This document shows positions 7,635 through 15,363 of a stretch of 42,519 bases of DNA, in pieces (the first letter of the stretch is position 1; each line of letters starts with the position of its first letter). Below the pieces are notes generated by a model. It saw only the letters and a program-made list of their open reading frames with translations, did no database searches and was not told the origin of the DNA. A program made the position numbers and the translations under genes. The stretch comes from Paludisphaera borealis (GTDB lineage Bacteria > Planctomycetota > Planctomycetia > Isosphaerales > Isosphaeraceae): positions 1 through 42,519 of the forward strand of contig NZ_CP019084.1 in assembly GCF_001956985.1 (NCBI RefSeq). The letters are read 5' to 3'.

Positions 7635-9308
7635 ATGGCTGGTATGAGCACATTATTCGTCATGAGCCTTTTCGGCTGGTTCATGGCCACGTTCGGCATG
7701 TGGGCGATCGCCGCCATCGCCGCGGTAGGCATCGCGTGGGGGATCAAGGGAAAGCAAGCGGCCATCGGCGTCGGCATCGTGCTGGGCGCCGCCTTGCTGT
7801 GCATGCAGTCGCTACAGGCGAACAAATGGGGCCGCCCCACTTTGACCGCGAAACAGAAGAAGGCGGCGGCTGACGCCAAGAAGCATGTGGTCAGCAGGAA
7901 GATTAACGCCCAGGCGGAAAAGCAAATCGACGCGTTCATCGGGAACGGATTGGCTTCCATGGGGTCGGGCGGCGGATATGGCGGCATCGGAGGCGGTGGA
8001 GGCTCCGGCATGGGCATGCCGCAGGTTTCAGTGCCGCACGTTGCGACGCCGAATCTCAGCCCCCATTTGCCGCCGCGGGCGGTGGGTATTCCGGGGCCAG
8101 TGCAACACTCGGCTTCCTTCGGGTCACCTGTTGCCGCACCGGCAGCCACGCCCAGGGCGGTCATGGGCAGCCCGACGCCGCAAATCGCATTACCCGGCTC
8201 GGTGACGGGCGATACCGATGCGGCTAGGGAAACAGGCTTGTCGCTGATCGAGGCGGCCAAGGCCAAGGCGACTGCCGCCACCAAGCCTCAGGCTGACGCC
8301 AAGACGGCGACGGCAAGCACCGCTACGGCAACCCCCGCGGCGAAAGCGGCTGTGGGGAATGTGGCAGGCCATACGGCTTCGCCGAAGGCACTGACCGCCA
8401 CCAACGGCATGCCGGGTATCGGCACGGGCAAGCCGACGCCTCAGGCGTTGGCACAGGCCGCAAGTAAGGCTAACCAAAACATTCCGCCGCCCAAGCCCAA
8501 GCCCACCATCCCCGGACTTGGAACCGTGATGACGGTGCCGCAGCAGCCGGTTGGCGACGGCTCGCACGCAAAGCCTGGCAGTGCTACCAACCCCTCCCCT
8601 GTTAACGGGCTGGGCACCGGAATGAACACGCCTCATTCTACCGGAGGCGGCGACGGCAGCCCGAAGCCGGTGCAGCAGCGTTATCGGCCGAATTACAGGA
8701 TCACCGATCCCGACAAACTCGCAGCGATGGCCGAGCATAGGGCAATGGCGGGTATGGGTCAGGTGACTGACCAACACCCGGCCAATCACGCCAACAGCAC
8801 GCCCACCGGCGGCAACCACCAGCCGCAAGCCAACCACGTCACTCCCACACAGGGGCACCGCAAGCACTACGCTTCCACCGATACGTCCGGCATGGATCGG
8901 CACGGTAACCCGATCTTCAACCCAAGCATGGCCTCGACCGGCATGGGTAACGGCATGCCGATGCATCAGCCCGGCAACGGCATGGGCAACGCAATGATGG
9001 GCAACCATCCAGGGATGGGCATGGGAAGCATGAACCATCCCGGCGGCAACCACCCGATGGGCGGCGGTATGGGCAACGGCTTGCCAATGCATCACGCCGG
9101 CAACGGCATGGGCAACGCGATGATGGGCAACCATCCGGGGCTGGGCATGAGTAACGGCATGCCGATGCATCATCCAGGCAACGGCATGGGAATGCCGCAG
9201 ATGGGCAACATGATGCCCCAGCATCTCAGCGGGGGCTTTGGCCCGATGCACGGCGGCGGCCATACGGGCGGTATGCACACCGGCCAGATGGGCGGCGGCC
9301 ACAGGTGA
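7635..9308 (+). CDS. Membrane protein with a long Gly/Pro/Asn and Met/His-rich tail
   Basis: Two hydrophobic segments lie near residues 5-60 (LFVMSLFGWFMATFGMWA and an IGVGIVLGAALL segment). They are followed by a basic helix (KQKKAAADAKKH) and about 450 residues of low-complexity sequence. The last 130 residues are near-repeats built on MGNGMPMHHPGNG, GNAMMGNHPG and similar blocks. The architecture of small cytoplasmic-membrane anchors plus a long disordered tail recalls pilus, surface or conjugation accessory proteins, but no family is recognised. Methionine and histidine spacing could bind copper or similar metals (inference). It lies in the gene set upstream of the coupling protein. The start has GAGAGG upstream. 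Confidence 0.75.
   Translation: MAGMSTLFVMSLFGWFMATFGMWAIAAIAAVGIAWGIKGKQAAIGVGIVLGAALLCMQSLQANKWGRPTLTAKQKKAAADAKKHVVSRKINAQAEKQIDAFIGNGLASMGSGGGYGGIGGGGGSGMGMPQVSVPHVATPNLSPHLPPRAVGIPGPVQHSASFGSPVAAPAATPRAVMGSPTPQIALPGSVTGDTDAARETGLSLIEAAKAKATAATKPQADAKTATASTATATPAAKAAVGNVAGHTASPKALTATNGMPGIGTGKPTPQALAQAASKANQNIPPPKPKPTIPGLGTVMTVPQQPVGDGSHAKPGSATNPSPVNGLGTGMNTPHSTGGGDGSPKPVQQRYRPNYRITDPDKLAAMAEHRAMAGMGQVTDQHPANHANSTPTGGNHQPQANHVTPTQGHRKHYASTDTSGMDRHGNPIFNPSMASTGMGNGMPMHQPGNGMGNAMMGNHPGMGMGSMNHPGGNHPMGGGMGNGLPMHHAGNGMGNAMMGNHPGLGMSNGMPMHHPGNGMGMPQMGNMMPQHLSGGFGPMHGGGHTGGMHTGQMGGGHR
8936..9225 (+). repeat. In-frame Met/His/Gly/Asn repeat block
   Basis: Two strong and one partial copy of a unit that encodes NGMPMHHPGNGMGNAMMGNHPG-like sequence; the units begin near 8940, 9070 and 9150. 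The DNA copies are similar but not identical, as expected for old in-frame duplications within the 7635-9308 gene. Confidence 0.6.
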
Positions 9309-9316
9309 AACCTTCA

Positions 9317-9342
9317 GGCCGGGGCTGTCGTCAGCCCCGGCC
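9317..9342. other. Intercistronic GC-rich hairpin
   Basis: A perfect 11-bp stem, GGCCGGGGCTG with CAGCCCCGGCC, closed by a TCGT tetraloop. It begins 9 bp after the stop of the Met/His-rich protein gene and ends 34 bp before the next start. Confidence 0.65.
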
Positions 9343-9376
9343 ATCAACCTCGATTCCCAACGGAAAGGATCGCTCG

Positions 9377-9859
9377 ATGCAAGACCGCACCATTTTTATC
9401 GCATCCGCCGTCGGTTGCCTCGTTGCCCTGAGCTTCGGCTGCTTCCTGCTCATGGTGTGGGGCGGCGAAACGCCCACCTGGATGCTGAGTTCTGAGCTTG
9501 CCGCCGTCTGCTCGGTGGCGTTGGTCTACGGTTTCACCGCGTTGCTGCCGTCGCTGGCACCCTGGTTATGGTCGCGGCCTGTCAAAGGCGCCGCCTGCGT
9601 GTGCCTGGGCGTGGCGGCCATCTTCGTGCCCCTGTCTTTTGTCGTAGCCGCCATATTAATCGCACTCGGAACGCGGCTGATGTGGACGGCCGCCGTCGAG
9701 CTTGAAGGCGGGCACGAGCAGCCGGTGGTGGTTGAAGCGACGCCACGCCCCGTCGAGGCCAAGGCCCGTAACCGCTCCGTGCCGCATGTGGATGTCGAGG
9801 ACGTGCTGCGTCAGGTCGAAGCCAACGGCCGCAAACTGGCAAGCCGTGGGAAGGAGTAG
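9377..9859 (+). CDS. Small integral membrane protein (160 aa)
   Basis: Three to four hydrophobic segments: IFIASAVGCLVALSFGCF, LAAVCSVALVYGFTALL, AACVCLGVAAIFVPL and FVVAAILIALG. A soluble C-terminal tail of about 50 residues is rich in Val, Glu and Arg. The start at 9377 (MQDRTIF) has AAAGGA 8 nt upstream; a longer in-frame start at 9305 would run through the hairpin and lacks such a site. It is probably translated together with the next gene (3-bp gap). No family recognised; an inner-membrane component of the transfer gene set is likely. Confidence 0.7.
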   Translation: MQDRTIFIASAVGCLVALSFGCFLLMVWGGETPTWMLSSELAAVCSVALVYGFTALLPSLAPWLWSRPVKGAACVCLGVAAIFVPLSFVVAAILIALGTRLMWTAAVELEGGHEQPVVVEATPRPVEAKARNRSVPHVDVEDVLRQVEANGRKLASRGKE

Positions 9860-9862
9860 CCG

Positions 9863-10405
9863 ATGCGTGGGTTTTTGATCGCGGTCGCTTTGCTACTGGC
9901 CGTCTCCGCCGTATTGCTGGGCGGCGGCAAGCTCCTGAAACCGGCGGAGCTGAAACGCAAGCTCACGCCGCTGGCCGAGGCGGCGGGCAAGGCCATCCAA
10001 TCGGCCACCGAATCCATGAAGGCGACCGGCGACGAAACGGCGGAAGCGAAGGAAGCGGAGGAAGAGGCGGCGGAAACGCCGCCAGCCGCCGCCGCGTTCG
10101 ATGCGATCGACCATGAAATCGACGCCCTGAAGCAAAAGCAGGCCGCAGGCGGAATCGCCGGGCCGGACGCCAAGAAGAAGCTGCACGAGCTGGAGCGGCG
10201 GTATCGGGAAGCCAGCGAGGCATGGAGCCGTGAATCCGTCGAGCTGATCGCTGAGCAGGGGCGGATGGGGATTCTGGAATCCGAAGGGCAAGCCATCGAC
10301 CCGGACGTGAAAACCGACATCCAGCGACAGCTGGACGACGGGCGGAAAGCGAAGCTGCGGGCGAAGGAAAAGCTGCTCCGGCGTGGCGCCAGGCTGACGC
10401 CCTGA
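9863..10405 (+). CDS. Membrane-anchored coiled-coil protein (180 aa)
   Basis: A single N-terminal hydrophobic helix (FLIAVALLLAVSAVLLGGG) acts as signal or anchor. It is followed by a charged Ala/Glu/Lys-rich helical protein (AEAKEAEEEAAE, HEIDALKQKQ, KKLHELERRYREASEAW) typical of coiled coils. It starts 3 bp after the previous membrane-protein gene, and the two are probably partners. No family recognised. Position next to the coupling protein suggests a scaffold at the cell envelope. Confidence 0.7.
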   Translation: MRGFLIAVALLLAVSAVLLGGGKLLKPAELKRKLTPLAEAAGKAIQSATESMKATGDETAEAKEAEEEAAETPPAAAAFDAIDHEIDALKQKQAAGGIAGPDAKKKLHELERRYREASEAWSRESVELIAEQGRMGILESEGQAIDPDVKTDIQRQLDDGRKAKLRAKEKLLRRGARLTP

Positions 10406-10463
10406 CCGCACGGGCGGTTGAAGAAGCTCTTTGACGATCCAGATTTTGGAAGAGGAGCATTTT

Positions 10464-12401
10464 ATGTTCATGCGTATCCGTTTAGCGACTGCGTCCACGG
10501 TCGCGTCTGCCTGCCGGGCGACGCTCATCCTGGCGTTGGTCGTGCTGGCCGCAGCCGCCACCGTGATCGCCATGCGGTTTCCAGTGCTGCTCATGGCCGC
10601 TGCGGGCTTCATCGCCTGGCGGCGGCTGATCTACCATCCGGCGTCGGATGCATACGGCTCGGCGTCGCTGCTTACGCCCCAGGCGATGGAAACGGCGGGC
10701 ATGCTGGGCGACAAGGGGCTGGTCGTCGGCCGCTTGCCGCCCGACCCGGTGCCGATACTGTCGGCCGCAACGTCGTTGTTTTCGCCGCAGGTGGAAGCGG
10801 CGGAAGCGGTCAATCGCTTCATGGCGGCGGCAGGCTTCGGCATCCACCGCGGCGGCAAGCTGATACGCATTCCCGATTATATACATTCTGCCGTGTTCTC
10901 ACCGGCTGGCGGCGGCAAGAATGTGGGGTTCGTCACCCCTACCCTGCTGTCGCACCCCGGCAATATCGCCATCATCGACCCGAAAGGAGAGAGCTTCAAG
11001 GCGGCGGCTGCATGGCGAAAGAAACGCTTCGGCAAAAAAGCCTATCGCCTCGATCCCTTCGAGATGTTCGGCACCAGCCACACATTGAATCCCTTTGATT
11101 TCATCGACCCGAAGAAGGAGGATTTCCTCGACCAGTGCCGGGATTTCGCCAACCCGCTGATCATCCGGCCGCCCAATGACCAGCACCCGCACTTCTCCGA
11201 TATGGCGGAGCTGAATCTGGTCGGGCTGACCGCATTCACCATCGCTTGCGAGACTGACAAAAAGCGGCGGCACTTGGGAACTGTCCGCGGCCTTTCCTCG
11301 TCGCGGGAACGCTACGACATGGCCTTGAAGGTGATGGGTGAAAGCGACGCTGCCAGCGGCGTCATCAGGCAGCTTAGCGGCGAGATGGGCTTTGCCGCAC
11401 CGGAGGAGCAAGGCTCGATCCTGACTACTTTCACGCGGAACCTGGCGTTCCTGGATTCGCCCGTCGTCACCCGCAACGTCAGCACTTCTAGCTTCGACCC
11501 GATGGAGCTGAAAACCGGCAACGCCGACCTGTATTTCATCCTGCCGCATCGCCGCCTGACCAGCCTGGCCAGGCTCCAGCGGCTGTGGATCACCTCGGTG
11601 ATGAATCGGGTCACCAGCGGCCTGCCCGACGAAAGCCAAACTCTTTTGTGGGTGCTTGATGAGATCGCCCACATCGGTTCCATCCCCGCGATCGAGGAGG
11701 CGACCACGCTCTATCGCGGCATGGGCATGAGGTTGATGTTCATATTTCAGTCTTACGCCCAAGTCAAAACCTGCTTCGGCGAAAAAGCTTCCACCATCCT
11801 CGACAATATTCACACGCAAGTTTATGTGAATCTTGCGTCGATGGAAACCGCCCAGGAGCTGAGCCGACGGATCGGCGAAACCACCCGTACCGTGTACAGC
11901 GAAAACGGCGGCGACGGCGATTCCTACCAGACGGGGGCTGCCAGCCAAGGGCAAGGCGGCAGCAAGTCGTCGAACCGGGGCTGGAGCCGCAGCGAAATCG
12001 CCCGCCAACTGCTGAAGCCGGAGGAAATCCTGACGCTGCCGCGTGACACCTGCATCATCCTGCACAAGAACCTGCCCGCCTGCCTTGGATGGATGGTGCG
12101 TTACTACCAAGACCCCGAATTCACCAGCGGCATTGGGCGGCATCGACGCGTCGGGCTGGCTGGCACCGTGTTTTGTTCGCTGCTGCTGGTGCTGAGCCTG
12201 CTCTTCGGAGCATTCGTCGCCAAGGGCGTGGCGCCGCCGACGCGATCGGCGGGCAACCGGTCTTCAACGCTGAGCAAGGCGGGCGTGCACAAACACCTGC
12301 CCTCCTCTCCCGGCGGCAGGATACCGGCCTATCCGACGAAACGGCGGCCCTCCAGCCGCAACCACCGCAGCAACGACAGCGGATTTCTCATCAAGATATG
12401 A
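10464..12401 (+). CDS. VirD4/TraG-type coupling protein (T4CP)
   Basis: This ATPase links the relaxase-DNA complex or protein substrates to a type IV secretion channel. Two N-terminal membrane helices are visible (ATLILALVVLAAAATVIA and VLLMAAAGFIAW). Walker A is at about residues 146-153 (SPAGGGKN), followed by IAIIDPKGESF, a typical VirD4 signature. Walker B (LLWVLDE) is at about 394-400. The C-terminal half has the usual IFQSYAQ segment. Unusually, an extra hydrophobic helix (VFCSLLLVLSLLFGAFVA, ~573-590) and a basic tail end the protein. At 645 aa it is in the family range. The start at 10464 is backed by AGAGGAG 6 nt upstream. No VirB4 or channel gene was found in the window. Confidence 0.92.
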   Translation: MFMRIRLATASTVASACRATLILALVVLAAAATVIAMRFPVLLMAAAGFIAWRRLIYHPASDAYGSASLLTPQAMETAGMLGDKGLVVGRLPPDPVPILSAATSLFSPQVEAAEAVNRFMAAAGFGIHRGGKLIRIPDYIHSAVFSPAGGGKNVGFVTPTLLSHPGNIAIIDPKGESFKAAAAWRKKRFGKKAYRLDPFEMFGTSHTLNPFDFIDPKKEDFLDQCRDFANPLIIRPPNDQHPHFSDMAELNLVGLTAFTIACETDKKRRHLGTVRGLSSSRERYDMALKVMGESDAASGVIRQLSGEMGFAAPEEQGSILTTFTRNLAFLDSPVVTRNVSTSSFDPMELKTGNADLYFILPHRRLTSLARLQRLWITSVMNRVTSGLPDESQTLLWVLDEIAHIGSIPAIEEATTLYRGMGMRLMFIFQSYAQVKTCFGEKASTILDNIHTQVYVNLASMETAQELSRRIGETTRTVYSENGGDGDSYQTGAASQGQGGSKSSNRGWSRSEIARQLLKPEEILTLPRDTCIILHKNLPACLGWMVRYYQDPEFTSGIGRHRRVGLAGTVFCSLLLVLSLLFGAFVAKGVAPPTRSAGNRSSTLSKAGVHKHLPSSPGGRIPAYPTKRRPSSRNHRSNDSGFLIKI

Positions 12402-12453
12402 CAATGCGCATGTATCGCGTTGCATCCCCCTTCGTCACCCAAAGGAGCCATCC

Positions 12454-12873
12454 ATGTCAGACGAAACGCAGGAGAAAAGCCTTCTCCAAAAGACCGGGGC
12501 TGGGATCGCGGCGGTTGGAGCCGGGATCGCGGCGGTATACCGGGCTGCGACCAGAGACGGCGTCATCGACGCGTTCCTGCGGCAAGGCGTCGATGAAATC
12601 GGCGTCGCCCTGAAGCCGTTCGGCGAATCGATCCAAACGGAGGAGCCGGGGCAGGCGTTCAGCCCCCTTTACAGCGATATCGCCGCCGACAAGCGGCAGC
12701 GGCAATCCCAGCCTTCGCCCGGCGACCTGGCCGACAGCGTCAGCCCGAAAATCACGCCGCAGGCGAGCACCAGCCAGCAGGTTTCGCCCGGCGACCTGGC
12801 GGAGGGAAAGGGCGTGGAACCGCAGGCGGCGGTGCAGGCCCAGCAGCGGCAAGCGATTCGGATGTCCGTTTAA
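12454..12873 (+). CDS. SPGDLAE-motif protein 1 (139 aa)
   Basis: Not recognised as a known family. A short Gly/Ala-rich segment (TGAGIAAVGAGIAAVY) could insert in or touch a membrane. The middle is ordinary, and the C-terminal third carries two copies of a peptide: SPGDLADSV near residue 89 and SPGDLAEGKGVE near 111. It ends in a Gln/Arg tail (QQRQAIRMSV). The same peptide recurs in the next two genes and in the gene after the relaxase. The gene has AAAGGAG before the ATG and lies 52 bp after the coupling-protein gene, so it may be a transfer substrate or accessory protein (inference). Confidence 0.75.
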   Translation: MSDETQEKSLLQKTGAGIAAVGAGIAAVYRAATRDGVIDAFLRQGVDEIGVALKPFGESIQTEEPGQAFSPLYSDIAADKRQRQSQPSPGDLADSVSPKITPQASTSQQVSPGDLAEGKGVEPQAAVQAQQRQAIRMSV

Positions 12874-12883
12874 CCGTCACGAT

Positions 12884-12910
12884 GCTAAGGCGGCATGTCG
12901 CCGCCTTAGC
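12884..12910. other. Intercistronic hairpin
   Basis: A perfect 11-bp stem, GCTAAGGCGGC with GCCGCCTTAGC, with loop ATGTC. It lies between SPGDLAE genes 1 and 2. It has no T-run, so it is probably a stability element. Confidence 0.65.
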
Positions 12911-12930
12911 TGATTTCCGGGGGTGAAACC

Positions 12931-13890
12931 ATGGCCGAGAAGCAGCCCGAGGCAAAGCAGGCGGGTGACGCCAGCCTGCCCGATCGCAGCGAATACGACC
13001 GGATTGCCGCCAGACCCATATTCGACAAGCTGACCAAGGAGGAAATGGAAATCCTCAGCGACGTGGACGAGTTCGGCCTCACGGCTGGGGAGCGGGATAC
13101 GTTTTACCTCTACACGGAAGGTAGCCGGGTAAGTACCTACCATGTCTGGGAACCGACGGAAACACCTGGCCTATTTCCAGAAGGATATAATTCCGTGTTT
13201 AGTTGCGATGCGGCAAGCATCGATAACGCCATCGCCGTCGCACGCGAGTCCATCCAGCTGAATCCCGATTTCGTAATCACCGATTCCGACGGCAACGGCT
13301 ATCGATTCATCAATCTCCAAGGGGACAGTGAGCATTTCTATCGGGTCAGGCCTGCCGACCTCGAACCGCATCCCATGCTCCCTGGGAAATCCCTCTTCGA
13401 CAAGCTGACCGCCGAGGAAATCGAAATCCTCCGCGACGTGGACGATAGCGGCTTCACGGATGCGGTTCGGAGTCGGCATATCCTCGGGGAATTCGGCATC
13501 ACGGTGGCAAAGTTTCATGTGTGGGAGCCGGGCGAATCGCCGGGCCAGTTTCCCGTCGGTTACAACCACCTGCTCGAATTCGAGGCGGGGGGCATTCTCA
13601 ACGCCGTCGATATCGCCCGCGAATCGCTGCACCTGGAGCAGTCATTCATCTTCACCGATGGGTACAGCACCGGGTATCGATTCATTAACTCTGTCGGCGA
13701 CGTGCAGCCCTTTTCGCTGGCGCCGGTAAGCTCGGCCGAGTTGACCGACGGCGGCATGCCATCGTGGCTGAAGCCGGTTCCTGCAAACCAGCCCCCTTCC
13801 CCCGGCGACCTGGCCGAGGGCAAAGGCGTGGAACAGCAAAAGGCTGGGCGACCCCGGCAGCCTCGCCTTTCCAACGGCATCAGGTTGTAG
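12931..13890 (+). CDS. SPGDLAE-motif protein 2 with an internal domain duplication (319 aa)
   Basis: Two copies of a ~110-residue domain stand in tandem, at about residues 28-137 and 154-263. Each copy has FDKLTxEExEIL, then SxVSTYHVWEP or ITVAKFHVWEP, then PVGYN or PEGYN, then GYRFIN. The domain is not one I know. The C-terminus carries SPGDLAEGKGVE (near residue 291) followed by a basic tail (RQPRLSNGIRL), as in protein 1. The start has GGGGGTG upstream. It is likely soluble, with no signal peptide. Position in the coupling-protein cluster and the shared tail suggest a common partner or common export route (inference). Confidence 0.75.
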   Translation: MAEKQPEAKQAGDASLPDRSEYDRIAARPIFDKLTKEEMEILSDVDEFGLTAGERDTFYLYTEGSRVSTYHVWEPTETPGLFPEGYNSVFSCDAASIDNAIAVARESIQLNPDFVITDSDGNGYRFINLQGDSEHFYRVRPADLEPHPMLPGKSLFDKLTAEEIEILRDVDDSGFTDAVRSRHILGEFGITVAKFHVWEPGESPGQFPVGYNHLLEFEAGGILNAVDIARESLHLEQSFIFTDGYSTGYRFINSVGDVQPFSLAPVSSAELTDGGMPSWLKPVPANQPPSPGDLAEGKGVEQQKAGRPRQPRLSNGIRL

Positions 13891-13933
13891 CCGAAACCGG
13901 CCATGGACGGCCTTCCCATTTGGAGGTGCATCC

Positions 13934-14461
13934 ATGACGCGATCGAATGACGGCAACGGTTCCCCCCCTGCCCCGCCCAAAGCGGACTGGCGGGGAGCGA
14001 ATCTGCAAAACGTCAACTTCGCAGGCGTGTCGCTGGAAGGGGCCGACATGCGGGCCAGCGACCTGTCGGGCGCCAATTTCACCAGTGCCAGCCTGCGGTA
14101 CGTCGATCTTCGCGGTGCGAAGCTGGTAGGCACGACGTTTCAAAACGCCAGCCTGTACGGTGCTAAGTTGCAGGGGGCCGAGGCATATCACGCCGATTTT
14201 CGGGGTTGCGACATGCGACATGCCAACCTCGGCGGTGCTTACCTCGAAGGAGCCATGCTGCCGCCTCCCACGGTTTCGCCGGGCGACCTTGCGGAATCGG
14301 CGGCGTTGAACCATGCCAGCGAACCCGGCCAAAAGCAGAAGCCGCAGGCGGAGCATTCGCCGGGCGACCTGGCTGAAGGCAAAGGCGTGGCTGCAAGGAA
14401 CGAGCAAGGACAGGGTCAGAAAACGCACCAGCGTAATGGGCATCGGCAGGGGATCAGCTAA
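13934..14461 (+). CDS. SPGDLAE-motif protein 3: pentapeptide-repeat protein (175 aa)
   Basis: Residues ~16-110 are pentapeptide repeats, with A(D/N)LxG-type units such as ANLQN, VNFAG, VSLEG, ADMRA, SDLSG, ANFTS, VDLRG, AKLVG, AYLEG. They fold as a right-handed beta-helix; family members include gyrase-protecting proteins and secreted effectors. Two SPGDLAE copies follow (near residues 115 and 141; the second reads SPGDLAEGKGVA), then a basic Gln/Arg tail ending QGIS. TTTGGAGG precedes the ATG. It is the last gene before a strong terminator. Its function is unknown; DNA mimicry or an effector role is possible. Confidence 0.8.
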   Translation: MTRSNDGNGSPPAPPKADWRGANLQNVNFAGVSLEGADMRASDLSGANFTSASLRYVDLRGAKLVGTTFQNASLYGAKLQGAEAYHADFRGCDMRHANLGGAYLEGAMLPPPTVSPGDLAESAALNHASEPGQKQKPQAEHSPGDLAEGKGVAARNEQGQGQKTHQRNGHRQGIS

Positions 14462-14497
14462 GTCGGCATCCGCTAGCGTCGCCCACGCGGATCGCCT

Positions 14498-14527
14498 AAG
14501 AGGCGGCTAATGGAATAGCCGCCTCTT
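14498..14527 (+). terminator. Terminator of the transfer gene set
   Basis: A perfect 12-bp stem, AAGAGGCGGCTA with TAGCCGCCTCTT, with loop ATGGAA, 37 bp after the last gene of the rightward set and followed by CCCTTTGACTT. It is the longest perfect stem of the many intergenic hairpins and separates the transfer genes from the partition region. Confidence 0.65.
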
Positions 14528-14543
14528 CCCTTTGACTTAGATT

Positions 14544-14575
14544 CTAGATATCTAGTCATTTAGAAATTCAGTCAG
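14544..14575. repeat. Octad array 1 (CTAG 8-bp repeats)
   Basis: Four units starting at 14544, 14552, 14560 and 14568, exactly 8 bp apart, reading CTAG, CTAG, TTAG, TCAG with 4-nt spacers. It lies between the terminator and parA. It is in the same 8-bp register as array 2, 112 bp away. It is probably part of the centromere for the plasmid's ribbon-helix-helix proteins. Confidence 0.7.
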
Positions 14576-14655
14576 CTGTTCGTAGTGGCCTGCTTTGGCC
14601 GCTGATTTTGGTTGCTTTTCAAGCAGTCCAGCGATACACTGCGACCATCAAACGA

Positions 14656-14703
14656 CTAGTTTACTAGATATCTACCAGCCTAGCCGACCAGTCATTTAGA
14701 AAT
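14656..14703. repeat. Octad array 2, parA operator/centromere candidate
   Basis: Six units at 14656, 14664, 14672, 14680, 14688 and 14696 (CTAG, CTAG, CTAC, CTAG, CCAG, TTAG), all 8 bp apart. It ends 43 bp before the parA start codon, so a ribbon-helix-helix protein bound here could repress parA as well as act in segregation. Confidence 0.75.
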
Positions 14704-14746
14704 TGGGCAACCGGATTTTGGGCGAGGCCACGAGAACAATGCAGCC

Positions 14747-15355
14747 ATGATTATCACCATCGTGTCATTCAAGGGTGGCGTCGGAAAAACGACCACCGCC
14801 ATCCACCTGGCTGCCTATCTCCAGAAATCCGGCAAGACGGTGCTGCTCGACGGTGACCTTAATCGAAGTGCCACGGCATGGGCTGCTAGGGGCAACGATT
14901 CCTTGCCATTCACCGTCGTCGATGAGCAGCTGGGTTTCACCGCCAACGATGCCCGGCATGCCGTCATCGATACGGCCGCCCGTCCGGCACCGGCAGTATT
15001 GAAGGCCCTGGCCACGAAAGTGGATTTGATCATCATCCCGACGACCACCGATGGCTTGTCGCTGGATGCCTTAGCCAAGACCGTCGAAGCCTTGCGGGAA
15101 GTCGATGCTGACAAATTTCGGGTGTTGCTGACGATGGTTCCCCCCCGCCCTGCTCGTGATGGGGACATCGCTAGAGCGGCATTCGAGGAAGCCGGGTTAC
15201 CGCTGTTCAAAGGCAGCATCCGGCTCCTGAAATCCTTTAAGACAGCGGGCACTCAAGGCGTGCTGGTATCCGACGTAAAAGACCCGCGTGCGTCTCTTGG
15301 TTGGGATGATTACGCCGAGGTCGGGGCCGAGCTGAAGAAGTTTGCCAAACGATGA
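14747..15355 (+). CDS. parA: ParA partition ATPase
   Basis: A short ParA/Soj/MinD-family ATPase (202 aa) with the deviant Walker A motif KGGVGKTT at residues 9-16, the VLLDGDLNRSATAW segment (Walker A', residues ~33-46), and VIDTAARP as Walker B. It lacks an N-terminal DNA-binding extension, like ParF-type (Ib) ParA proteins, whose partners are small ribbon-helix-helix proteins; two such genes follow. It forms the ATP-driven part of plasmid segregation. Octad arrays lie directly upstream. No strong ribosome site is visible before the ATG. Confidence 0.92.
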   Translation: MIITIVSFKGGVGKTTTAIHLAAYLQKSGKTVLLDGDLNRSATAWAARGNDSLPFTVVDEQLGFTANDARHAVIDTAARPAPAVLKALATKVDLIIIPTTTDGLSLDALAKTVEALREVDADKFRVLLTMVPPRPARDGDIARAAFEEAGLPLFKGSIRLLKSFKTAGTQGVLVSDVKDPRASLGWDDYAEVGAELKKFAKR

Positions 15356-15363
15356 GGGGAGCG

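Noticed and set aside
8190-9347. Long minus-strand frame opposite the Met/His-rich gene
   Set aside because: It is the antisense shadow of repeated GC-rich codons. The plus-strand gene has a ribosome site and membrane helices.
10899-12143. 414-residue minus-strand frame opposite the coupling protein
   Set aside because: Shadow of a well-recognised gene; no motif and no start signal.
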